64,000 nt of DNA from CADEED01 sp963711635 (lineage in GTDB: Bacteria > Pseudomonadota > Gammaproteobacteria > Steroidobacterales > Steroidobacteraceae), in the NCBI GenBank assembly GCA_963711635.1, contig CAVQEZ010000002.1:1-64000 (forward strand), read 5' to 3'. Of the stretch, positions 53,771-62,129 are shown piece by piece. A program made the translations under genes and the position numbers. A model generated the notes under the pieces. The model was not told the origin of the DNA. It was given only the letters and a program-made list of their open reading frames with translations, and did no database searches. How positions within the stretch are numbered: the first letter of the stretch is position 1; every line of letters starts with the position of its first letter.

Positions 53771-55456
53771 TCAGATGGCGCCGGCCTTCATCTGCTGCAC
53801 GGCGTAGTTCGCGGCCCGCGCCGTCAGCGCCATGAACGTGAGCGATGGATTCTGCGCAGCGACGGATGGCATGCACGAACCGTCCGTCACGAACAGGTTG
53901 GCCACTTCATGCGACTGGTTGTGGCCATTCAGGAATGACGTTGCAGGATCGCGCCCCATGCGCGCCGTTCCCATCTCGTGGATGCCAAATCCGCCGGGCG
54001 GCAGCTCCTCGGGAGGTAGCGAGATGTCCGTCGCTCCGGCGCTCTTCAACATCTCGGTGGCATCGCTGACCAGGTGCTTCGCGATTTCGCGTTCGTTCTT
54101 TCCCCATTCGAAGCGCGTATTGAGGATGGGAATCCCCCACTTGTCCTTGCGAACCGGATCGAGCGTCAGCGTGTTGTCCCGGTTGGGAAGACATTCGAGA
54201 AAGCCATAGAAACCGAATGTCCACGGCCCATAATCCCGCAAGCGCTGCTTGAGCGCCGCGCCGTATCCCGGCAACGAGACGCCTTCGGTCCAATTCGCAC
54301 GCGATGCGCTCGCCTCATAGCTGAAGCCGCGCAGGAACGGCGCCGTCTGCCCCTCGACGTTGTGAAAGCGCGGCATCCACACGCCTGCCGGCCGATTGCC
54401 GATCGTGTACTTGTCCAACATCCCCGGGATGACGCCACTCACCGTGAGATACGGGTGGTCCATCAGGTAGTGGCCCAGCACTGCACTGCGGTTACCGATT
54501 CCATTGGGGAAGCTCTCACTCGTTGAATTGAGCAGGATCTGCGTGGAGGCAAGAGTGGACGCATTGAGGAACACGATTCTCGCGGTGTAACGCTTGCCGA
54601 CCCGGGTGTTCTGATCGATGACACGAACGCCAGCGACCTTGCGTGTCTTCGGATCGTAGTCGAGCCCGGCCACCACGCTGTCGGTGACGATCGTGAGATT
54701 GCCGGTCGCCTTTGCGGCAGGCAGCGTCGAGCTGATCGAGCTGAAATACGAGCCCGTGGAACAGCCTCGTTCACACGGCCCACAGTAGTGACACGGCGCT
54801 CGACCGTGCAGCGGCCGGGTGAGGACGGCGGACGGCGCGATCGTCAGACGTCGGTCCGGAAATTTCTTGCGGATGCTGTCGGCGACGAAGGTCTCGCAGG
54901 CGTTCATGAGCATGCCGGGCTGGAAGCGGCCTACGGGCGCGAACGGGGAGTCGAACTCGGTCTGCCCGGAGACCCCGATGAACTCTTCGACGTGGTCATA
55001 CCAGGGTCGAATGTCGTCGTAACGGATGGGCCAGTCGACGCCATGCCCATCCCGCTTGTTCTCTTCGAAATTGATAGGACCCCAGCGGGGTGTGGTGCGG
55101 CCCCACATGAGCGATTTGCCGCCGAGATGGTTGCCGCGGATCCAGCGAAACGGGCGCGCGGAATCCTGGCCGTAGGGATGTTCGGAGTCCTTGATCCAGA
55201 ATTGCTCGGTCGGCTCGCCGAACGCATAGCAGGTACTCTGGATCGGATAGTCGCGTTCGTAGCGCTTGCGATCGCCGAGCTGGCGGAAGGGAAACTGCCA
55301 GGCGGGCTTGTGCTCGCCGACGTAGTCGGCAGGAGTGATCGAACGCCCGCGCTCGAGCATCAGCACCTTCAGGCCCTGCTCGGTGAGCTCCTTCGCGGCC
55401 CAGCCTCCGGAAATCCCGGAGCCCACGACAATCGCGTCGAAGTCGTATTGGGACAT
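53771..55456 (-). CDS. GMC-family oxidoreductase (gluconate/sugar dehydrogenase large-subunit type)
   Basis: The ATG at 55456 gives 561 residues. FAD binding shows as FDAIVVGSGISGGWAAKELT; the segment GRTTPRWGPINFEENK and the CHYCGPCERGCSTGSYFSSI cysteine cluster belong to the GMC subgroup paired with subunit-3 proteins; the C-terminal active site reads FGIHEMGTARMG with His and SVAAQNPSLTFMALTARAA with Asn. The upstream gene codes for the matching small subunit, four bases away. No cytochrome c subunit is encoded nearby, so the electron acceptor is unknown. Confidence 0.85.
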   Translation of the reverse strand: MSQYDFDAIVVGSGISGGWAAKELTEQGLKVLMLERGRSITPADYVGEHKPAWQFPFRQLGDRKRYERDYPIQSTCYAFGEPTEQFWIKDSEHPYGQDSARPFRWIRGNHLGGKSLMWGRTTPRWGPINFEENKRDGHGVDWPIRYDDIRPWYDHVEEFIGVSGQTEFDSPFAPVGRFQPGMLMNACETFVADSIRKKFPDRRLTIAPSAVLTRPLHGRAPCHYCGPCERGCSTGSYFSSISSTLPAAKATGNLTIVTDSVVAGLDYDPKTRKVAGVRVIDQNTRVGKRYTARIVFLNASTLASTQILLNSTSESFPNGIGNRSAVLGHYLMDHPYLTVSGVIPGMLDKYTIGNRPAGVWMPRFHNVEGQTAPFLRGFSYEASASRANWTEGVSLPGYGAALKQRLRDYGPWTFGFYGFLECLPNRDNTLTLDPVRKDKWGIPILNTRFEWGKNEREIAKHLVSDATEMLKSAGATDISLPPEELPPGGFGIHEMGTARMGRDPATSFLNGHNQSHEVANLFVTDGSCMPSVAAQNPSLTFMALTARAANYAVQQMKAGAI

Positions 55457-55460
55457 CGCC

Positions 55461-56063
55461 TCAACTCGCGTCGAACCAGTACATGGCGCCCGGAATCCCG
55501 GAGTCCGCCCGATCACCGGATTTGACGACGGCGGCGGGTTCGTAATGCGCCGCTGAAATCTGTTGATGCAATTCGGTCGTGGCCCCGAGTTCGCTGGTGT
55601 AGTAACCGAAAATCGTGAGCCGCTTCATGAGAACCACGAATGGCGTACGTGGCGCGTTTGCGCCCCCTTCCGCGGTCGCCAGCAGCTCGCCGAAGTACCG
55701 ATCCTTCTGGCTCGCGGTCAGCTCTGCGAATTTCTTGCCGTACTTCTTGAACGCGCCGGCTGAAAACTCGCGCATGCCGGCAATGAAATTCTCGCGCTCT
55801 GCCGCGCTGAACCATCCTAACAGCATTGTATTCACGAACTGGGGCACGCCGGCGGCGAGCGCTCCGCCGGTGTCCGTCGTCGGGATGATCAACTCCGAGA
55901 CTTCGCCGATGAGGCTCCATTCATCCGTGGTAAGGGCCGGTGACTTCGCTGCGAGACCCGGTACGGTCAGCGACAGGCCGAATGTCGTCGCCAGTTGCAC
56001 GAAGGCACGCCGATCGAACGAATGTCTTCCCGCCCCAAGCGATTCCGGCACCCGCTTCATCAC
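55461..56063 (-). CDS. Gluconate 2-dehydrogenase subunit 3-like protein with Tat-type signal
   Basis: The 200-residue protein has an N-terminal twin-arginine-like signal (FDRRAFVQLATTFGLSLTVP, where R-R-x-F-x-Q fits Tat) and the subunit 3 pattern EWSLIGEVSELIIPTTDTGG, then FVNTMLLGWFS and YFGELLATAEGG. Such small subunits guide the export and folding of the flavoprotein, which lacks its own signal. It is encoded directly upstream of the GMC gene, and the two should form one complex in the periplasm. Confidence 0.8.
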   Translation of the reverse strand: MMKRVPESLGAGRHSFDRRAFVQLATTFGLSLTVPGLAAKSPALTTDEWSLIGEVSELIIPTTDTGGALAAGVPQFVNTMLLGWFSAAERENFIAGMREFSAGAFKKYGKKFAELTASQKDRYFGELLATAEGGANAPRTPFVVLMKRLTIFGYYTSELGATTELHQQISAAHYEPAAVVKSGDRADSGIPGAMYWFDAS

Positions 56064-56175
56064 TCACCTATAAAGCCCGCACTCAAACCAGATTTTCGCC
56101 TCACCAGCCCGACACGAGTATAGAACTGGTGCGACGACGACCCAACACACGCTACGGCTCTGCATTGACTCGCGC

Positions 56176-56194
56176 AATCCCCTCACCCCGACCA
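56176..56194 (+). repeat. Partial copy of the tRNA-Pro 3' end (attachment-site-like)
   Basis: The 19 bases repeat the last 19 of tRNA-Pro (52166-52184) with two differences; the final 12, TCACCCCGACCA, are identical. It has the same orientation as the tRNA, and the segment between holds three genes with a metabolic theme. No integrase is present. Confidence 0.5.
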
Positions 56195-56299
56195 TTCATT
56201 CACGCGGCGCACTCTCGATCGCTATTCGATTGAGCAGCTCACATTTCGGGACATCTGCATCTCTCCATACATGAGCACCCTGCGCCCGATGCCCGTACG

Positions 56300-57269
56300 C
56301 TACTCGGCCGAATCACCCAACGCCTTCCGGAACTCCTTGTAGTCGGTGGGTCGCTCCGTCGGCGGGTAGTAGTTCTGCGGGAACCACCGCAACCCCACAC
56401 GCATGATCTTCGACGTGCCTGTGTCATCCAGTTCGCTGACGTCCTTGATGAAGAAGGCGAAGCGATTGCTACTCGGCAGCACTGCATTGTCGGTGAACGG
56501 AAAAGCGAACGAAGTGAGGGCGAAGTCGAATCGGTAGTCCGCGATCGCCGCGGTGGAAGAAGCCGGCGTGATCAACACATGCACGCGCTCGGCGGAGAAA
56601 TCCGGCTTGTCGAACACGATGGAGAGCGTGTCGCGGCAGTCGGGCGAACTGATGCTGAAGGATTTCAGCTCCTTGCCGGGCACCAGCACGCTCGCGGAAC
56701 TGGTGGGCTGGCCGAAGCTTTCTTCCAGCTCCGGGTCGCTGACGAACTGGAAGGTGGTCTCCACACTTGCGGCGGGAGTGCATGCTCGCTACCGGGTCCT
56801 CCCACAGCTGCGCGATCTGGCGCTGGATGACACGGTGCGCCGCCTCCCGCAGGTTGCTGCGCGCAGTCAGGATGGCTTCCGGCGCGACGGTTCCCGTGTA
56901 CTTGGACAAGCGGTCGTCGGCATCTTGCAGCAGCGGCCTGAGTTCGAAATGCTCGTGGAAATTGAGCGTCAGGAGCTGCGCCAGCACCGCAAAACGCACC
57001 GGATCCTTGTCCGCGTCCGATCCACCGGGCCCGGCAATCGGAGCGATGAGCTGCCCGAACATGGTGGCGCGCAGTGAGCTCTCGGCCTGTTCGCGCTGGT
57101 TGATGAGCTGCAGGTTGGAGCGGTTCTGCTCGAAGTGGTTCGCGAGCCACGCCGCCATGATCGCGCCCAGCGGCACGGTCAGCTTCATCACCACGTCGAG
57201 CCAGAACTGGACGTCGCGCTTGGCTTGCACTTCCGCGCGGCTGTCACCGGCGTTGTTCTCTCCCTTCAT
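56300..57269 (-). CDS. Membrane-anchored protein of unknown function (one frameshift)
   Basis: The N-terminal part (MKGENNAGDSRAEVQAKRDV) is followed by one membrane helix (FWLDVVMKLTVPLGAIMAAW, residues of about 22-42) and a charged helical segment (EQNRSNLQLINQREQAESSL). At about 56770 the frame changes; the continuation, starting VETTFQFVSDPELEESFGQP, is a mixed beta domain (SSPDCRDTLSIVFDKPD) that ends at 56300 in YYPPTERPTDYKEFRKALGD. The two parts fit one protein of roughly 320 residues. I recognise no family. Confidence 0.55.
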
Positions 57270-57279
57270 GCGCGGTTCG

Positions 57280-57568
57280 TTACTGGCAGTTGATGCTGAT
57301 GGTCGCGGCGCCGTTCAGCGCGGCCACCTTCGCGACCTTGCCGTTGGGGCAATTGACCGTGTAGACGCCGGTAGCCAGCGCCACGGAGAACTTGCCACCC
57401 TCCGCCACCTTGATGTCGGCCACCTTGGCTTCGCCCTTGAACACCGGCAGCACGGTGCCGGCCTTGACGCCCGTGACCGTGCCCTGCAGGACGCCAACCT
57501 GCGCTTGGGCGCCCGCGGCACCCAGCAACAGCGCAATGACGATCGATGCATTTGTTCAGCTTTTTCAT
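57280..57568 (-). CDS. Small secreted beta-rich protein (one frameshift in the signal peptide)
   Basis: GGAGTG precedes the ATG at 57568. MKKLNK begins the product; at about 57548 the frame changes, and the true signal peptide continues SIVIALLLGAAGAQAQ. The mature part (VGVLQGTVTGVKAGTVLPVF, then GEAKVADIKVAEGGKFSVAL and VYTVNCPNGKVAKVAALNG) resembles a carboxypeptidase regulatory or transthyretin-like domain with two cysteines. It is exported to the periplasm or beyond. Function unknown. Confidence 0.55.
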
Positions 57569-57703
57569 GTCGGCACTCCGGAATCGCGTGGCCCGCCGGC
57601 TGGCAGGTAATGACGCACTATATTGGCGTCGTCGCGAGTTTGGCTATCCGTCGCGAGTGCGTCTCGTCGGACGCGTTGAAGTGAGTTTGCGATGGCGACC
57701 GGG

Positions 57704-59051
57704 TCACGAGGAGCGCAGTGATGCGAAGCCGGCACGCAGTTCCTGAGCAAACAGGAACGGCTGCTCCCATGCGGCGAAGTGGCCGCCCCTGTCCACCTTG
57801 TTGAAGTGAATGAGCTTCGGGTAGGCCCGCTCGGTCCAGCTGCGCGGCGCTTCGTACTGCTCGCCGGGAAAGACGCTGACCGCCACCGGGATGTTGACGC
57901 CCTTGGCGTCCCAGTAGCCGCCCTTGTATTCCCAGTAGAGACGCGACGCCGAGACAGCGGTGTTCGTCACCCAGAACAGGGTGATGTTGTCCAGGATCTC
58001 CTCGCGCGTCAGCTCGCCGCTCGTGCTGTGGGTGCGGCGCAGTCCGGCAGTCATGGCCGCGGCCGGCTGCCCGCCGGCATCGTCGTGGTCGAGCAGCCAG
58101 GCGGCCAGGCCGACCGGCGAGTCCGCGATGCCGTACAGGGTCTGCGGCCGCGACGCCATGATCCGGGCGTATGCGACGCGCTTGAGAGTTGTCTCCAGCT
58201 GCTCGTACGCGCGCCGTTCCTCGGCCGAGAGGCCCGCCGGCGGCGGCTCGCCCTTGAGCAGGGGACTTGTAGACGTCGGCCGGCACGATCGCGGGCAGGT
58301 TGGTGTGGATGCCCAGCAGTCCCGCCGGCGCCTGCAGGCCCATCTGGTCGACCACGAAGGCGCCCCAGTCGCCGCCCTGCGCGACGTAGCGCGTGTAGCC
58401 CAGCCGCGTCATCAGCTGGTGCCAGGCGCGGCCCATGCGCTCGGGGCCCCAGCCGGTGGTGGTGGGCTTGCCCGAGAAGCCGTAGCCGGGCATGGAAGGG
58501 ATCACGACGTCGAATGCGTCCGATGCGCCGGCGCCGTGGGCCGTGGGGTTGACCAGCGGATCGATGATCTTGAGCTGCTCGATGACCGAGCCGGGCCAGC
58601 CGTGGTTGACCACGAGCGGCAGCGCATTCGCGTGGCGCGAGCGCACGTGGATGAAGTGGATGTCCAGCCCGTCGATCTCGGTGATGAACTGCGGCAGCAT
58701 GTTCAGCCTGGCCTCGCACTTGCGCCAGTCGTATTCGCGGGCCCAGTACTGCGCCAGTTCGCGCATGGTGGCCAGCGGCACGCCCTGCGATTCGTCGGAC
58801 ACGGTTTCCTTCTCGGGCCACTGGGTGGCGGCGATGCGCCGGCGCAGGTCGTCGAGCCTGGCTTGCGGCACGTTCACCCTGAACGGGCGGATGGCGGCGC
58901 CCGGGGCAGCGGGGCGCGGCTGCGGCTGGCCCGCCGAGGCGAATGCCAACGGGCTCGCGGACAGGACGGCCGCCGAAGCGGCGATGAAGCCGCGGCGCGT
59001 GAGCGGCGTGGGCAAAGTGTTGGTCGGTGGGTTCTCCGGGTTCATGGGCAT
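57704..59051 (-). CDS. Tat-exported epoxide hydrolase family protein (one frameshift)
   Basis: The start is the ATG at 59051 or, better placed behind GAGGA, the one at 59045. A twin-arginine signal (LTRRGFIAASAAVLSASPLA) precedes the EHN domain (IRPFRVNVPQARLDDLRRRI, WPEKETV) and an alpha/beta hydrolase. Motifs: oxyanion VNHGWPGS, nucleophile Asp in AQGGDWGAFVV, Tyr-rich cap, and the catalytic His in DRGGHFAAWEQP. The frame changes at about 58262, where a C run is one base short, and resumes KGEPPPAGLSAEERRAYEQL. Epoxide ring opening in the periplasm is expected from the family; the natural substrate is unknown. Confidence 0.85.
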
Positions 59052-59237
59052 GTCCTCGTCTCGATGCAGGGTGGCGCGATGGCGTGCGTGCGACGCGGGA
59101 TCGGCCCGCGACGCACGACGGCATGAAACCATGAGGCAGGGGGCCGGTCGATTGCACGATGGTGTCGCCGATACCTTGGTACACGCACCAATCACTGTGG
59201 GCCCGCCGCTCGCGTTATGCCACGCACGCGCTCGACG

Positions 59238-59390
59238 CCGTCGAAGTACTGGAACGTGCGCGAGGCCGTGAAGGAGCTGCCTTTTCTGCAGTCGATACAG
59301 AGTGCCTACGACTAGGGCTTTCGCCGCATCGTGGTGTACGGCAACTACACCGATGCCGAGGTGAGCAGACCGTGTCGCTCATCTATCGAC
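59238..59390 (+). pseudogene. Short decayed coding fragment
   Basis: A reading frame encodes PSKYWNVREAVKELPFLQSI then QSAYD, is stopped by TAG at 59313, and continues GFRRIVVYGNYTDAEVSR. Both halves look like ordinary protein, so the TAG may replace a CAG. No start codon or longer frame is seen on either side. I cannot name the family. The gene may be the remains of one deleted when the neighbouring receptor genes were rearranged. Confidence 0.25.
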
Positions 59391-59739
59391 ATGGCAATTC
59401 ACACACAGAATGCCTTTAGCTTTTCATTGATTCGAGTGATTGACGAATTCTTTCCGACTGGCACCAGCTCAACGAGGCTCCGCGTGAAATACGTGCCGCT
59501 CTTTCTTGTTGTTCTCGCAGTCGACCCCCGTTAAGTCGGCAGTATCTGACTGCGATAGCTCCTGCGACTCCCGCCTTTGCTGCAAGTTTCGCGACAGACT
59601 CGATTGCTAGCTTGGCTTCCGATGACGATCAACCGTTCGAGGAATCAGCCATGCTGAACCGATTCTTGCCGTTTGCCGCTCCCATATGTGTATCTGTCTC
59701 GCTTCCGGCGCATACGCCCGGCGCAAGGAGGAGATCGGC
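59391..59739. other. Noncoding upstream region of the TonB receptor
   Basis: The stretch is A/T-richer than its surroundings and holds no supported gene. It ends with the strong ribosome site AAGGAGGAG six bases before the receptor ATG. I see no clear promoter or operator. Confidence 0.4.
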
Positions 59740-62125
59740 ATGAAACGGATCATTCGGCTTTTCGCAGGGGCGCTGGCCATCTGCGCATCATCTGCTGCGA
59801 TGGCGCAAAGTGCAGATGGTGGGATGCGCATTGCAGTAGTCAGTATGGAGACACAGCGGCCTCTCGAGGGCGTGACTGTGACCGTGACCGACCGCGACGG
59901 TAACGTCGTTACCGGTCGTACGGAGGCCAACGGAACTGTCGAATTGAGTGACCTTGACACCGGGCTCTATGCGGTCACGGCAGATGGCCCTGGCTTGGTT
60001 GCAGCCAGCGAACCCAGCGTACGTGTAGTCGGCCGCAAGGTGACTCCGCTAAACCTCGAGATGCTCGCCCGCACGGAGGCGCTCGAGGAAGTCGTAGTTT
60101 CAGCCCGCGCGAAAATTGCCGATCCGCATGGGGCGGTGAGCAACTCCTTGCTGAACCGAGAGGAACTGCGCAGTGCCGTTGGCGCAGGCAGTGACGTCAT
60201 GCGAGCGCTGGACGGCCTGCCGGGGCTGATATCCACCGGCGAATTCGCCAGCTTCTCCGTGCGCGGCCGTGGACCCCGAGACAACCTGATCCTGATTGAC
60301 GATCTGCCCTTTGACCGTGTGGTTCACTTCGACCAGACACTCGGCGAGGAGGAGGACATCGGTGGCGGTGGTCGCTACTCGATCTTCGCGCCGAATTCCA
60401 TCGCGAGTGCGGAATTCTCGCCCGGCGGCTGGAGCGCTGCGTATGGAGGGCGCTCGGGTTCGCTGCTGAAGCTCGACGTCGCTAGGCGGAAGCCCGACGC
60501 CCAGCGCCAGTCTGCGGGTGGACATCGCAGGGCTCGAACTCGGCTACGAGGGGCCAAGCGGCATCCATGATGATACGACCGTGTTTCTCACGGCGCGCCA
60601 ATTCGATTTCGGGCAGCGTCTTCGAGATGATTGAAGAATTGGACATTGGCCAGCCGGAGCTGACCGATATCGTCCTCAAGACGGTGACTTCCCTCGATGC
60701 AGACAACACGATCGAATTCCTCGGTGTTTACGCGCCGGAGGAATACACGCGGGACATCGACAACGTCCTCGAGTCCCCGAACTTCGAGGACGTGTCGCTG
60801 ATCGACACCGAGCAGGACCTGTACCTGACGGGGCTGACCTGGCGCCGCCTGGTCGGGGAGACCGGTGAATGGACGAATCGACTTTACCTCCGCGCGAACG
60901 ACAAGACTTCAGTCGGAGGGTGAGGCTTACCCGGATCTCGTGCCGGAGGGCACGCCGGCCACGGACGTCCCGGTGCGCGAGCGCTTGATTACCGTCACCG
61001 AGAAGGAAACCGAGATCGGCTGGCACAGCGACTATGTGACTCGCAACCGCTTCGGCCAGGGATCGGCCGGGCTGCGCGTCTGGCAGACCGACGTCGATTA
61101 TTCGACTTTCCTCAGGGAGGACTGGGACCGATTCGTCTATCGTTCGACCGATCCGCGTCCGCCCGGCCAGCAATACATCACGTTGACACCGGATAACATC
61201 AACTCGGTTTATGCGGCGAAGGAGACCAGCTATGCCGCATACGGCGAGCAGGTGTTCGAGTTCGCTCACTGGGATCTGAGAGCAGGGCTTCGTTACGATC
61301 GCGATGGCTTTGCGGACGAATCGCTCGTCTCTCCGCGGCTTGCGGCGAACTGGCGCCCCGAGCCGGGCATGCGAGTGTCGGCAACTGCGGGCGTGTTCTA
61401 TCAGTCGCCGCGCTTTCTGGTCCGCGCGGCCAGCCCCGAGAACTTCGCTATCGAAAACGAGCGAATCACTCACGTGAGTGTCGGCTTCGAGCGGTACTTC
61501 GGCCCGGACTGGTCGCTGCTCGTCGAGCCGTACTATCAGTGGCTGGATAATCTCGTCGTCGAGCAGGAACGCACCAGTGGCCGGGTCACCAACGACGGAG
61601 AGGGCACGAATCTCGGCCTGGACGTCGTTCTGTCACGGCGCTTTGAGGATGGCTGGTTCGGGAACATCGTCTACGCCTACAACGATGCACGCATCGATGA
61701 TAACGACGGCTTCGGGGACTATGACGCCGATTTCAACCGCGAGCACTTCTTCTCCATCGGCGGCAGCTGGGAGATCAGCGAACGCTGGAAGTTCGGTGCA
61801 CGCTGGAAATGGGCGACCGGGCGACCCACAGACGACTTCATCATCAATAGTGACGTGCTGGGACCAGGACAGCCGCTGCGCTACTCGAAGGAACTGACGC
61901 AGCAGAACGCGCTTCGGCTTGATGACTCTCACTCGCTCAATATCCGGGTTGATTACCGGCGTACTCTCGGGCCGGTGGACCTGGTCGCGTTCCTGGATGT
62001 GATCAACGTCTATGCCGGTCCAGGCGGTGAATCGCAGGAGTTCGACCCGCGGCGGGGCGTAAATGTCGCAGACGAAGGGGAAGCATTTCCCATCATCGGC
62101 CTCATCTTTGAACGCGAGACTCCTG
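59740..62125 (+). CDS. TonB-dependent receptor with N-terminal carboxypeptidase-like domain (frameshifted)
   Basis: ATG 59740 follows AAGGAGGAG. A signal peptide (MKRIIRLFAGALAICASSAA) leads a carboxypeptidase regulatory-like domain (TQRPLEGVTVTVTDRDGNVV) and the plug (SDVMRALDGLPGLISTGEFA, SVRGRGPRDNLILIDDLPFD). The frame is broken between about 60480 and 60930 by several shifts, then a long barrel part reads ITVTEKETEIGWHSDYVTRN through FADESLVSPRLAANWRPEPG to IVYAYNDARIDDNDGFG and the end FPIIGLIFERE. In the outer membrane it would take up a ligand using TonB energy; the ligand is unknown. The end runs straight into the second receptor. Confidence 0.75.
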
Positions 62126-62129
62126 GTGA

